From: Hysterium pulicare CBS 123377
Lineage: Eukaryota > Ascomycota > Dothideomycetes > Hysteriales > Hysteriaceae
Direction: 5' to 3'
Assembly: GCA_000467715.1 (NCBI GenBank)
Contig: AJFK01000215.1
Location: 1-64,000, forward strand
Length of the DNA: 64,000 nucleotides
Made by a program: the position numbers and the translations under genes. The notes under the pieces were generated by a model. The model had not been told where the DNA came from, made no database searches, and saw nothing but the letters and a program-made list of their open reading frames with translations. This document shows positions 10,201-21,683 of this stretch, in pieces (position 1 is the stretch's first letter; every line of letters begins with the position of its first letter).

Positions 10201-12831
10201 CTACATCGTGCTCTCAGTCGCATACTGCAGATCGGTCGGCGAGAACTGCGGGAAACTGAATGGCGGGATCATGATATCGCCGGCATTCATTTCAGGTGGA
10301 AACAACCTATCCCACTCATTCTGAACCAGTTCATTAGTATTCCGCAATCAAATTTGTTTCCAAAACAGGAATAACTCACCCAGTCAATGTCAAGCATATC
10401 CGTATTCCCAGGACTTCCACCAGTCCCCGTTCCGACTCCACCTGCTAGATTTACACTAGGACTCGACTCGCTTCCATGCGGCGGACTCATGGCCGAAGCC
10501 ATCATGCCCGGATTTGTTCCAAATGAGAACGGGTCTGCACCTACTTCGAAGCCCGGAACAGTCGCCATGTTTGCATAGCCGAATTCGATCTCGGGCATTC
10601 GAGGCATCGCATTGTTGTGACTTGCCACCTGACTACTCACACCCGTCACGCTAGATTGAATAGAACTACTCCTTCTCTCTCTTTCCAGCTCTTCGTACCT
10701 CTTGTACGTATCTGTGTACTCTCTAGGACCCGCAGGCTTCATATCCGCTGGCGCACGCACACGTCTAATAGACTGATACATTTCCGACCTATCCTTCAAC
10801 TCGCCCAATATGATTCGAGACTTCTCCGCCCCGTTCAAGGTTGCCGGTAACTCGAACGCGAAATCCAGACATCGCCAAACGCGAGCCTCCTGCGCCGGCT
10901 CTCGGGGCTTGGCATAGAGTTCCGAGAGTAGGAGCAGAGCAGTGTGATACTGATGCAGGGCACCGTGATACCAGGTCCAAATGCTTAGCGCCGGGGTTTG
11001 CTCAATTGCCATACCGCTCTCCAATAACAGGACGCCCGACCCTATCATGATCTGCCTCAAACGTTCGGGCATCAGGCGCTGTGCGTTCGAAGCGAATTTA
11101 GCTAGAATCATGACATGCATGCGTGTGGATAAGATGGTGTATACTTGCATGGCGAAATAATGCAGTGGGATTTTCTTGTCTAGTATGGGCAGGTAGGTCC
11201 GTTCCATTCTCGAAAGAAACGTCTGGACTTTGGCAAGTAAGCTGGTGAGACTAGTTTTCTTCTTCTCGATGCGCTGGCGCTCGGTCCAGATGAGCCGATG
11301 CTCCTCGTAGCACTCGAATCGCATGCGCGTGATGGTCATATCGGTAAAGTGTTTGGCATCCTCGGTGGGTGGGTATGGCGACTCCAGATCCACATCGTCG
11401 ACGTTCAGGGGGTATTTGGTGTCGAATTCTTCGCGTCGGATTTGAGGGCGTGGTCCTGTGGCTTCGCAGGTTCGCAGGTCGAGGAAGCAGATTTGGTACC
11501 AGATTAGACGACGCACGTGGACTTCGACGGGTGAGAGCCCGTAGAGGGAACCGTCTCGGTGGAGACCCATGCATTCGGCAAGGCGGATTGCGGTGCCTGT
11601 TAGTGCAGAGTGGGCACGAGATACCTCGGCGCGGCAAAGAGGGATCTGGTAAATGTGAGCAATACGGTAAAGGGAATGGAGGGAATGAACATACAAGATA
11701 CATGACAAAAGCTTGCAGTGTCTCTAACCTTGTGGTCCTAAGGAAGTTGGCTCGAGATAGAGATGCCTCTGTGCCCTGCTTGAAGTTTTCAACCAGATCA
11801 CTCTTGGCCACTCCATACTCAGACAACACTTTGTCCTCCGGCAGGCTGATAGTTGCGGAGAGCAAGACTGCAAGGACAACGGCTTGGAAGGACACCCGCG
11901 GCTCCACGCCACTGTTAATGTCATTCCAGAACTTTTGATACTGACGCTCGAAGGTCGGCCTGTGTAGTGTACGTGCAACAACGTGAACCGCTTTCCAGTA
12001 GTGCTCGAGTAACTTGTCTGCGAGCTTCCGGGATGGTAGATATTGCATGAGAGATGTTCGTTGGATCCCAGGAACGAATAAGAAACCCGACGAAGGCGCC
12101 ACATAATCTTTCCCTGGTGCCAGGAATGCTCCCGGGGTGCGCATCCCGAAGGTATTTGGATTCAGGTCACTCTCTGATTGGGGGGGTACTTCTTTTAATG
12201 CTTGTGCCAGCTACGCAAATTAGCTTTATTAGGGCGAAAGGAATATATACATGAAAATACTTACCTCCTCCGATAACTTAGGTCTTACCATTCCCCCAAC
12301 TCGTTCAGTGATCCTCATCTTGCCCAGTTGGATGCCGATATCGACTAGGTCATCGTCTGCATCGTCATAATATGCCGCATCTTGAATAGCCAAAGGCGTG
12401 GGCTCTAGATCCTTTTCGTCCTCTGGCGTCGTATCATCGCCGCTAAGATTGCCATCATCGTAATCTTGTAACGGAGGAGAGATAGATGCGGTACCTGATT
12501 TGGCAGAGGCACTTTTTCTACGGGCAACGTCATCTTCTAGGGTTCTCTCCAGCATACCCATCTTCTCCTTCACTTCTGCAAGCTTAGCCTGGCCTGCAGA
12601 GTCCAGAGCGGGAGCAATGAAGATGCAATCCCTCGAGAATTTTGTGCAATTGGTACATGGTTGCGTCTTGTCGCATTTCAGTTTCCGACGCCGACATTCT
12701 AGACAGGATGTGATCAGACGATTCCGGCGCCGTATTCTGGGTTGTTGTGATTTCTTTTCCGGCGACACGGTTGACGACGGAGAGCTTGACGTTCCAAATG
12801 GTGGAGATAGATTCGTGAAGGGATCGGCCAT
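10201..12831 (-). CDS. Zn2Cys6 transcription factor with fungal-specific middle-homology region
   Basis: Model: exons 12265-12831, 11695-12210, 10380-11645 and 10201-10320, 822 aa. An upstream in-frame ATG at 12891 would add 20 residues. The zinc cluster is C43-x2-C-x6-C-x5-C-x2-C-x6-C70 (SCLECRRRKLKC...), followed by a short coiled coil (AEVKEKMGMLERTLEDD) for dimerisation. The fungal transcription factor domain starts near residue 225 with YLPSRKLADKLLEHYW, VARTLHRPTF, and includes AIRLAECMGLHRDG and RRLIWYQICFLDL. The last exon codes for an acidic/aromatic tail (NEWDRLFPPEM). Targets are unknown. It probably binds CGG-type sites as a dimer in the nucleus. 268 bp separate its 3' end from CTP1. 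Confidence 0.92.
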
Positions 12832-13101
12832 GTTGGGTACTCGTCCGTATGCAGGCTTATGCGGGAAGAGGTTCCGCCTTGCGCACGTCAATCCCTTACG
12901 TCCGTATGGAGTAGATGAGTAAGGTAAGAAAGGATGTGAATGTGAATGGTGTAGGAAGGTTCAGACATATATGAGGCGACAAGTTCCTGCCTGTGGGTCT
13001 TCTAGAAGAGCGACTAGACTATCGAACGATGGTGACGCCGTCGACTTCAACAACCATCGACTACGTAGGCTCCCGCCTTTGGGGGCTGTATGTACTGCAC
13101 C

Positions 13102-13612
13102 TCACCCACCAAGCCTCGACTGTCGAATGGGATAGTAAACCTCCGGCTCAACGCGTCCACCACAGCCCGGAATTACGATAAGGCAGTCAATGGCGTTCCG
13201 GGATTGGGAAGCTTTGCGAAAGTAGACCCTCAGCACTGGATATTTGAGCTGAGAGGTTACCAGGTTTGTCATCCACTCATTGCTTACATACCTCGACAGT
13301 GACAGCCCTAGATCGAATATCGCCCGCGAGGACTGCTTCTGCACGGCGATACTTCCTCTCCGTTCTGGCGATGTCGGGGCTTACAGGTCGTAAGAGAAGC
13401 CGAGGTAGCGCCTCCAGCAGAATCTTCTTGTCTTCCACGACCCAGGCATAATCGTACGCCCTTCTATCGCGCTTGTCGTACAGGTACGCCCCAAAACATC
13501 CAATGACGACCGACGATGCGAGAGAGAATCCTTCCGGATGGATGCTCGAAGAGATGCGTTCACGTTCAGTTAATCCCCTTGACTGCCATTTTTAGATCCC
13601 GTCATTTCCACC
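13102..13612 (-). pseudogene. putative two-exon gene remnant with membrane segment and early in-frame stop
   Basis: Reading minus from about 13600 there is a clean frame: ERERISSSIHPEGF, a hydrophobic stretch SLASSVVIGCFGAYLY followed by DKRDRR, then a charged helical region up to VTVE at 13291. A GTATGT donor follows, and an acceptor CTCTCAG leads into a second open exon ending at 13102. The nearest ATG (13612, with a strong GCCACC context) is in the same frame but is separated from the body by a TAA eight codons in. Either the gene is broken, or a 5' exon is missing from the model. I do not recognise the family; a small single-span organelle membrane protein is possible. No GT-AG pair removes the stop while keeping frame. 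Confidence 0.3.
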
Positions 13613-14830
13613 AGACATGGTGGCTTGGATCTGTCCAGGATCCCAATCCTACGAAAATTCAAGGCTAGACTGAGTCATCATTAAGGGATAGTGCTGTACA
13701 GTAGTTGTGGTTGATATCTGGTAATATATTTTCACTGAGCGATGGTCCCAATGACACTGACACCTTGATCACACTTTCCACGTACAACTTTACTTTGAAA
13801 AGGGACGCGGAGGACGTTGGAGCGCGCGTATTGACAAACGAGTAGTCCCAGAGATGTGCGAGCCGTCACGAAATCGCTCTAGCGACATTGCAGTCTCAGC
13901 TTCTCACTCCTTTACAGGAATACCGTCACTGGATGAACGTCCAGCAGTTCTCGAAGCCTATACCTCTCTTCGACTCACCCTCTCGGAAGAAGCTTTTGAT
14001 CGCATTAGCCTCTATCGACGAGACCTAGCCCTATATGTTCACATGTGGAATCTTCGATCAGAACCGTCGCCCCTGGATCTCTCTACCAGACAGTGACCAC
14101 AACAATATATGCTGATGGTCATAATCAAGCATCACTTTCATCAAGGATTGTAGGATGAGAATAATCCCTGTGTTCAACAGCGTAGCAAGAGCGAGCTATC
14201 AGGACAATTGTTTATGATAGGTGCTACAAAAGGTCGCTCAAAGTAGGCCACCTTGTAATGCAAGGCGCCTAGCACACGTTCCCATATTTCCCATGTCTGG
14301 CAATTCATATTCTATCACAATCAAGATGCGCTCTCGACGAAACACCTCGGCAGACGCAACCGTATTCAGCAGTACACGAAGCTTGCAAGGGCCCATTTCA
14401 CCGACCCTTTCTCTGACCAACCAAACGGCGCATCGTCTGAGCGACCGAGTCGGGCAAACCCCGCAATAAGTGAGCAATTGATGCACCCCCAATACTGTGG
14501 TATGTTTTACTGTGCTATGTATATCTGCTCTCAGCATAACCATTGGCACGGACAGCCTTGCCTTGCCTTGCCTTGCCTAGCCTTGCCTCGGCCCAAACCA
14601 TGTAGAGGCGACGTTCCGCAGAGCCCCACCAATGGCCGGGTACTCAAGTAGCTTCATGTATTCACCGCAAATCCATGCGAAAGACAGGCATTTATAGGAA
14701 GGCAACCAGTTTCTAACAGGCCTCTTCTCTGCATTCTCCTCACTTACCTCACATTTCGTTCCTATTCCCAAGCTTCTTTTCGATAAAGCCAATCGATTGA
14801 ATTCAAGCTATACACCATCACTACTTCGCA
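13613..14830. other. intergenic with short tandem repeat
   Basis: About 1.2 kb. An 80-codon frame at 13854-14096 (plus) has no recognisable motif. A CCTTG pentamer repeat sits at 14554-14589. The final 150 bp are the promoter/leader of the A/B-barrel gene, whose ATG at 14831 is in good context (GCAATGGCC). Confidence 0.5.
14554..14589. repeat. (CCTTG)n microsatellite, slightly interrupted
   Basis: About seven tandem CCTTG-like units with interruptions (CCTAG and CCTCG). It lies about 240 bp upstream of the A/B-barrel gene start. Pyrimidine-rich strand asymmetry is clear. Confidence 0.8.
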
Positions 14831-15555
14831 ATGGCCCCGCAACCAGTCACAGAAATCGCCGTGATTCCTCTTGTCCCGGGCCTCGACCTAGAGTCCGGCG
14901 ATCACAAGAAAACCCTCGACGAAGTGCTCTCTACCATATCCTCGCAAGAAGGCTGTCAGAAGGTCTTCTGGGGTCGACAACGTGAAAACCCAGACATCCT
15001 TGAGATTGCTGCGGGTAAAACTACTCTATTCCCCTGTTCCAGGCGTTGAAAAATATCTAATGACCGTATGATACAGACTGGAACACCATCGACGACCACA
15101 TCAAGTTCACTAAGGCCCCCGAATACGGTCCATTCATGAAATCCTTCCAATCCCTCATCACCGCTCCTCCCACCATCAACCACTTCAAGATATCTCCGAC
15201 CCAGCCCTTCGCCGCCCCGGCTTCCGCAGGCATCACCGAAATCTGCAATCTCTATTTCGAAGACTCGTATCCCTCCGAGAAAGTGAAGCAAAACCTCCAG
15301 AAAGTGGCGGAGATCATCCGGGAGAAGGAAAAAACTGTTCAAGGCCTTGCGGGTGGATTCGCCGTCGAAGAGGTTGCGCATGAGAGCTTGGGAGAGGGTG
15401 TCAAGGGGAAGCTCTATAGGATCTTCATTGGCTGGGGTAGCTATGAGGCGCATATGGCGTTTAGGGAGACGGATGTGTTGAAGGATATCAGACCGCTGTT
15501 GAGAGAGGGTGTCAAGGGGATGAACATGTTCCACGTCAAGTACAACGAGTACTAG
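14831..15555 (+). CDS. ABM/dimeric alpha-beta barrel domain protein
   Basis: Model: exons 14831-15014 and 15077-15555, 220 aa; intron GTAAAA...ATACAG, junction codon G|AC. The start PQPVTEIAVIPLVPGLDL is the first strand of a ferredoxin-like barrel half. Then VFWGRQRENPDILEIAADWNTIDDHIKF has the Trp and His pattern of antibiotic-biosynthesis-monooxygenase and stress-responsive A/B barrel domains, with a second half having IFIGWGSYEAHMAFRETD and FHVKYNEY. There are thus two tandem barrel half-repeats, the usual layout of such fungal proteins. No signal peptide is seen; it is probably cytosolic. Substrate and role are unknown. Divergent or neighbouring genes give no functional clue. Confidence 0.8.
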
Positions 15556-15761
15556 AGTGTAGGCAACTGGCAAAGATGAGTGATGGTGTGAATGATGCAT
15601 ATAGAAAATGTATAAGTAGGTAGCCATCTGGCATGGACCAGCTACACAACCGAACCCCTACCAAAGAACAAAACCCAAACAGGGCTAAACAAAACCATGC
15701 AATTTGTTCAAACGTGGATATCCTCGCATATGCAAACACCAAACCCCCTCCCTTCGCCTCC

Positions 15762-16759
15762 TCACCTCCCCATCATAACATTCCCACAAACCTCCGTACA
15801 CCTATGCTCATGATACAACCTACACCGACTCCCCAACCATGGCCTACAAACCTCCTTCCCAGCCTCCCACTCCGCCTTCCCCTTCCCCAGCACCAAGCAA
15901 GTCTGACAAAACCCCCTCTTGCACCCCGTACACTGCGCCGCATATCGCCCCGGCGCCAGCACGCCCTTGCACACCTCACAAGCCTTCGTATACCACCACG
16001 CGACAGGCGTAAGCGGCATCAGAGAGTGTCGAAGCATAGCCGCCTCGCTGGGCCGCTTCTGCGCAACGAATAAATCGCGCATGAAGTCGGGATGCCATTC
16101 GTCTGGATGCTCCTGCACTAGTTTTTCCGTTTTCTTGAAGAGGAAGAGGTCGAGGACTAGCGCTCGCAGTTTACATGTCGCCGGTAGCGTGTCGTACAGT
16201 ATGAAGGTATCCGACGGCGTCAGCACGCTGTTCGTCTGTTCCGCGAGCTCGGCGGTTAGATCTAGGATCTGGTTACGCAGACGCTCCGTGTCGAGGCGGT
16301 CGGCGAGCCCGTATAGGTGTAGCAGGGTGTAGTATGCAGGTTTCTGGTCTTTGAAGAAGAGGCGCGGGTCTAGGGTTGGTTCGTAGACCCATGCTGCGAA
16401 GATTTCGAAGGTGTCGACGCTCTCTGCTGGGAGGGCGATCTTCTGCGTTCGGGATTCGAGGAAGTCGCCATTGAGCGCGGCGGCGAAGAAGGGCGAGTGG
16501 AAGCAAAGCAGTTCTCGGTGGATGTAGAATGCTTTCTGTTTACTTCCAGCTGGGGCTCCAACGAGGACTTCTGTTGTGCGACCGGACGCCGATGTTTTCA
16601 AATGCGATCTGAAGGCGAGGAAGTTGGGTTAGCAGGGTTGGTGGTGACGTGTGGTCGGGTTGGATTAGCCATCCCTTGCGTTGAGACGTACCGAAGTGAG
16701 GAAGGTTGGATGTTGACGGTCGTATAAGGTGGCGGAAGAGTAGTTGGAATGCGCGCCAT
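15762..16759 (-). CDS. BTB/POZ domain protein with C-terminal Cys-rich motif
   Basis: Model: exons 16692-16759 and 15762-16608, 304 aa. The exon 2 frame has no upstream ATG; the 83-nt intron (donor GTACGT, acceptor CTTCAG) joins it to a 68-nt exon starting MARIPTTLPPPYTTV. The BTB fold covers about residues 35-150: TEVLVGAP, FYIHRELLCFHSPFFAAALNG, then FEIFAAWVYEP and LHLYGLADRLD, the fungal BTB pattern. The C-terminal part has CEVCKGVLAPGRYAAQCTGC, then CQTC and further Cys/His, suggesting a small zinc-binding module. BTB proteins act as dimerisation or cullin-3 adaptors; this one has no other assigned partner domain. Stop is at 15762. Confidence 0.88.
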
Positions 16760-17571
16760 TGAAGTACGAGATTTGCAAAGACTGCAGATGATGTCGAAGA
16801 TTGGGCAGAAATATTTATCGCTCCAAGCTCGAACAAGATCAATCGAAGAAAGACAATTGCTTCACAAGGTAGTGACAGGCATCAGCATCGAAAGGGTAGG
16901 GGATAGATACACACAATTTTAGCTAAAGTATGTCCTCTTCTGCGAGCGGAATCAGTGCAAAGCAAGAAAGAGACAAGTGAAGCTGTCGTTAATTCCTTTC
17001 ACAATCGACACCTAGCGATGATCTATTTGCATTTCGTCTCTTTCTTTGCGCGCTGTGGATGTGGCGATTGCATGCGGTGTGTCTTTGTCCAAGGAATGGA
17101 CAAATACCCCCGGAAACAGCACAATGACAAATGCATGGTGAGACAATTGAGTATGGAAAAAGACACCTTTGATAGACTGAGTTTTGAAAGATTCCTCTAC
17201 ACATGATTGAAAGACGTCGGGCTGTAGCCGCGGCCAATCCTGTTCGAGATCCCAACCCTGAGGAAACAGCCGTCCGGAGGGAATGCCAAGACCGCCACCA
17301 CCCAGCCGCCAGACCAAAGAGGATGTAAATGTTTCGCCAGTAGAAAAAAGTAAAGAGAATACATACTTGAAGTTGGAGAAAACTAATCCATTTACGCCAT
17401 GCTTTTTGAACCACAACGAAAGTCTGAGGACCGAAGTCGCCCTTAAGATTTTCATCATAAACCCGACCAACACCTTTTCATGGACGGGACCCAGCGCATC
17501 ACAATCAGATCCGGTGTTTCTCGCTTTCTATATGCATAGGTTAGACCGGAGAACCAAAAGGTTTACCCGAG
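16760..17571. other. intergenic, BTB upstream region and KH gene 3' flank
   Basis: Overlapping antisense ORFs (16955-17206 plus, 16989-17473 minus) show no motif. They lie directly downstream of the KH gene stop and may be its 3' untranslated region. I see no further gene here. Confidence 0.45.
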
Positions 17572-19107
17572 TCAATTTTGGGGAGGGAATGCCGTACCCA
17601 GTCGTTGATAAAGCATGTACAGAGCCATTTGATTACACTCCTGTGTGCCCGTGATCGTCACCAGTCTCTCATTACTGTTGTCTTGAGGCTCGTTGATCTT
17701 GATGACACTTCCGCTAAGCTGTCGAATCTCATTGATCTTGGCACCACCTTTACCAATGATGGCACCGACCATGTCGTTCGGAATGAAGATTTGCTGAGTC
17801 ATAGGCTGGCCAGGTACCATTGCCTGCATGTTCTGTGCAGGGGGTTGAACATGTCCGCCCGGTTGAGCACCGTGGTGTGCACCGTATTGGGTAGGTTGTT
17901 GTGGGCCGACCCCAGTATATTGCCCACGAGCAGGAGAACCAGCGCCGTAGTGCATGGCCGGCTGAGCTGCCTGTTGTGGAGGCTGGCCGTGCATATATGG
18001 CATTCCATATTGGTTTCCAGGAGTACGAGCAGCCTGGTTGTTGTGCTTTCGGTAGTTGTCTTGAGGGCCCCATTGACCGCCGCCAGGCTGAGGTACATAC
18101 GGAACAACTTGCATTCCACCAGGAATGACCCCAGCAGGACCACCACTCCGTGTAGCATACGCAGAAGCAGCGGGACCTCCGAAGCGCTCCGTGAGCTGCT
18201 CTACTAGAGTCTGCGCAACATAATAAGTGGCAATGTGAACAGCATCAGCAACGCCGAGGACAACTAATGAGCGCTCACTAGAAAGGGGCAAAGTAGAATC
18301 AGAGGCGTTAAGACGGGCACCGGAAGCGTCCTGGATCTCACGGATGCGCACACCTTGTTTGCCGATGATCGAGCCGATTAGGATGTGGGGGATCAGAAGT
18401 CTCAGAGGATATGTTTTGGACTTCTCGTTGGAAGCCACCTCAATATCTTCATTGTTCAGCGTACGAATGATGAGACCAAATGCCTGGCAGTGTTAGTACG
18501 ATTTCACCAAAGCGATGCGGGGTAGTTTTCAGTCTCTCACCTTTGACACAGCGTCCACTGCTCCGCTCACAGTTAGGATGCGCTCAACTGCTCCTCTCGT
18601 ATAGTCGCTGACGGTGCACTTCGCGCCAGACATTTTGCGAATCAACGTGACATTCTCGCCTCCTTTGCCAATGACAGTTGCGGCTTCGGCGCTGGAGATA
18701 ATTGCTCGAAGGTGCAGCCAACCGGTTTCGTCTTGGTGTTGGGGTTGCGAAGTTGGGCGGCCATTAGGCCCAGAAGTAGACTGAATAGGTTGGACCTCCA
18801 TATGCATAGATTGTGAAGGAGCATCCGGAACAATGGTGTCTCCTTGGCCATCCGTGGTTCCATTCTGGCTGGATGTATCGACGGCCGGTTTTACATCGTC
18901 CACTTTGACGTCTTCAACTTTAGCATCTCCAGCTTCACCCTTGACAGGCTCGGCAGCCGAGATGTCCTCCACATCGGGGTCTTCCCTAAGCATCTTGTCA
19001 AGAGCCGGGCGTTTAGCATCAGGCTGGTCGCTCGGTCCAGAGGGAGATGATGGCTCCTCCAATGGGCGCTTGGCAGAGGGTGCCGCGGTTGTTGGTGAGG
19101 CAGACAT
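17572..19107 (-). CDS. hnRNP K-like RNA-binding protein with three KH domains (Rnc1/Pbp2 type)
   Basis: Model: exons 18541-19107 and 17572-18483, 492 aa; donor GTGAGA, acceptor TGCCAG, phase 0. The first 120 residues are acidic and disordered, with an NLS-like KRPLEEP and KRPAL. KH1 follows (LRAIISSAEAATVIGKGGENV), then KH2 (LRLLIPHILIGSIIGKQGVRI) and, after a Gly/Gln/Pro-rich linker with QYGMPY-type repeats, KH3 (QQIFIPNDMVGAIIGKGGAKI). All three GxxG loops are intact (GKGG, GKQG, GKGG). Members such as S. pombe Rnc1 and yeast Pbp2 bind pyrimidine-rich mRNA and affect stability and signalling. An acceptor-like AATACAG just upstream of the ATG suggests an intron in the 5' leader. Confidence 0.93.
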
Positions 19108-20016
19108 GTTAGATATCGGCGAGTTTTCTGCTGTATTAGATAGCAATCTTGAGTGTTTAGAAACTCTTCACAAGCCAATCAAGACACTTCAAAGGAAGTA
19201 TTGCCCAAATTTCGATCGTATTCTTTAATACCGTTTATGTACAGCAGGGGGCTGTTCCAAGGAAAACTTGCTGGTGCAGGCGATCGAAGTAGGGGATGGA
19301 GCGGAACTGGGCTGTAAGGTGGACGTGAAGAGGTGCCGTGCCGGGATCTTTGAACGAGAGGGGTTTGAGTGCGTGTTGGAGTGGTGATAGGAAGCGTCGG
19401 AAACCAGCGACTTCTCAGCGAGTGAGAGATTGCCAGGGACTGTGAGGGTGCTACGAAGAGATCGGAGAGGGTATTGTGATGGTGTTGGTGTTTGACGAGG
19501 CTGAAGTAGCAAAGGAGTAGAAACCGCCTGTTAGTGAAAAGTGAAGCTGTCGTAGCTCAAACCTTTGGATCTGCAGTGTCCGGGCGCAGTTATATAGGAT
19601 CCTACTACCGAGTGCCCTGATCAAAGATGTAGATGAAAGAGGAATGGGCGACAGAGGTAGTGGTGAGGGGGAGGAAGGAGTTGATGGAGATGAGGGAGGT
19701 TACGTCGAGGCAAAAGAGAAGAAGTTCATGCGGAGAGAAGCCACTAGCGTCCACTACTGTGTCTTGGCAGAGTTAGGTCACATGTCGTTCTCATTCGGGC
19801 ACTTCACGTAACCGATCAACAACAAAAGAAATCAATAACTACTAGTTTTAAGTGATAGAATTGACGCTACCGCGCTTTACAGCTTAAGTCGTAGAATAAG
19901 GCAGTGTATGAGCGTACTGCTGCGAACACATCTCTTTGATAGGAACTGCGACAAAATCTCCAAACATCAACCACGTCAACTACACCATAATCTGCCGAAA
20001 ATAAAAAAATTTCCCA
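19108..20016. other. divergent upstream regions of the KH and coiled-coil genes
   Basis: About 0.9 kb. A probable leader intron of the KH gene ends at about 19135 (AATACAG on the minus strand). A 95-codon ORF at 19225-19512 (minus) could be an upstream reading frame in that leader but has no conserved feature. Nothing else is seen. Confidence 0.45.
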
Positions 20017-21132
20017 ATGCCGCAATCGGGTAATGAAGTGTTCCAGAAGATACGACAGTATGCTACAGAGGCTCGCGAGTTGAGGGAGAATGAAATGGAC
20101 TTGGACGCGTCCAACACGGATATTGAGACGCGTCTAGACCTCACTTTAAAGGAGCTTCAAACGCGTGTAAAAGAGCAACAGGATGCATTGGAAGAGGTAA
20201 GTTAAGTCTACGATGCAGATATTCTGATAACTCTACTAACTATCCCACAGTTGCGAGCAAAGTCCAAAGGAGCCCCATTCACCGCACCATCACAAGATCG
20301 GGGAGAGCGGCTCATGCAATTGCGCATTCTAAGGGACGCGTATAGAAACCTCACTCAAACCGAGCCAATCCTTCCATCCAAGCAGTCACTCTTGCCTGCT
20401 CTTTTAGCAGGCCGTCATCTCCAGCAAACCGCCTCCGGAAGTAAAGAGGCAATCGCCAGCACGCAGGCGCAACTCAAGCACGCGGAGTCATCACTTCGGC
20501 GAGAAGAGGCCAATTTGCGAGATGCAAACCTGACCACTACAGCTCTGGAGAAGCGCATCGAAAAGCTACGCACTCAGCAACTCGCGAAAACCCAGCAAAC
20601 AGCTTCTCAAGCCGCAGCAGAGATGATCCGGGTCAAGCAAGAAAAGAAGGAAGATTACGACGACGCGATGAAGCAACTCAGCCAAGCATTCGAGAACTTC
20701 GTCGACGACCACCTTGCTCCCATGTTGGCTGCAGAGGAACTGGGCGGGCCTGTCGTTGGTGATATGATGGATATTGGAGACGAGACACTCGCCGCCGGAT
20801 TCACGCAGCAAGGCAAAGCCAGATCAACCAAGAAAACGATTCCTGATTCCAAGCGGCAGAAACGTATTGATGAGATCTGGGGCACTAAGGGCATGATCGA
20901 TGACGACGAAGAACCGCTCAACGAGGCAGAGGCCGCTGGACAGGAGCTCAGAGACCTGGTTCAAGATCTCTTCAGGACACTGACTAGGCCTGGAGGATCA
21001 GGAGCATATGTAGAACTCGATCGGGAGTCTGCGGCCTCGCGGTTCCTGGTAAGGGCGAAGATTGCGCAGCTTCATCCCAAAGATGCGCGGAAGTTGCGGC
21101 TTATTGATTTTGGGCGCGAGCTGGATGATTGA
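20017..21132 (+). CDS. coiled-coil protein, possibly kinetochore subunit CENP-K/Sim4-like
   Basis: Model: exons 20017-20196 and 20251-21132, 353 aa; intron with textbook CTAAC branch site and CACAG acceptor, phase 0. Residues 5-80 and about 130-190 are strongly helical coiled coils (ELRENEMDLDASNTDIETRL; SSLRREEANLRDANLTTTALEKRIEKLR). Between them lies EPILPSKQSLLPALLAGRHLQ, and the C-terminal half has the acidic/aromatic FENFVDDHLAPMLAAEELGG and ELRDLVQDLFRTL. The LPSK-x-SLLPALLA block followed by long helices recalls fungal CENP-K (Sim4) proteins of the CCAN/Sim4 complex. I am only moderately sure; another coiled-coil structural protein is possible. Confidence 0.72.
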
Positions 21133-21683
21133 GTCTTGGGGGCGTGAGGCTTTGAATTGACTTAGTCTTTGCACACATACAAGTTACGTGCGTTTGGCAT
21201 TACCTAATTCGGCCACCATTGCGCGCGCACTTGGGTGACATCCAGTAATGCAGATTTTATGTCGTTCGGCCCCCTTCGTTACTCCAAGGATTCTCTCACG
21301 TAGCACGCCGTTTATTGGCAGATGTGGTGTTCGACCGTCGTTCGCGGCGTCTGGTGTTTCACAAGCAATCTAAATAGATGATCGCAACCGCTTCGATCTA
21401 TTTCACCCACACTCTTGCACCCACTAAACCCATCCTGCTTCAGATTCGCCGAACGGGGGAATCTCGTTCAACGTTGAACCACTTGGTAGGTAAAAAGAAA
21501 GTGGAAATGAGGAGACGCCTATCTGCCGTGTTAAGGATTTGGGTGGGAGTGTGGGTGGCCTTAAATCACTCGAACGCCCCGGCCCTTGCCCTCTAATCTT
21601 TAAGACCTAGAATATATCGCTGTACATCCGAATCACGTATCTCATAATCGAATTATTGATCCCCTTCCAGCGTTTGAAACTCA
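21133..21683. other. intergenic, promoter of the membrane protein gene
   Basis: 551 bp. A 72-codon ORF at 21378-21596 lacks any motif and is more likely leader or chance. The proximal part is presumably the promoter of the next gene. Confidence 0.4.

Noticed and set aside
13854-14096. 80-codon plus ORF
   Set aside because: No homologous motif, no intron, no leader features; could be chance.
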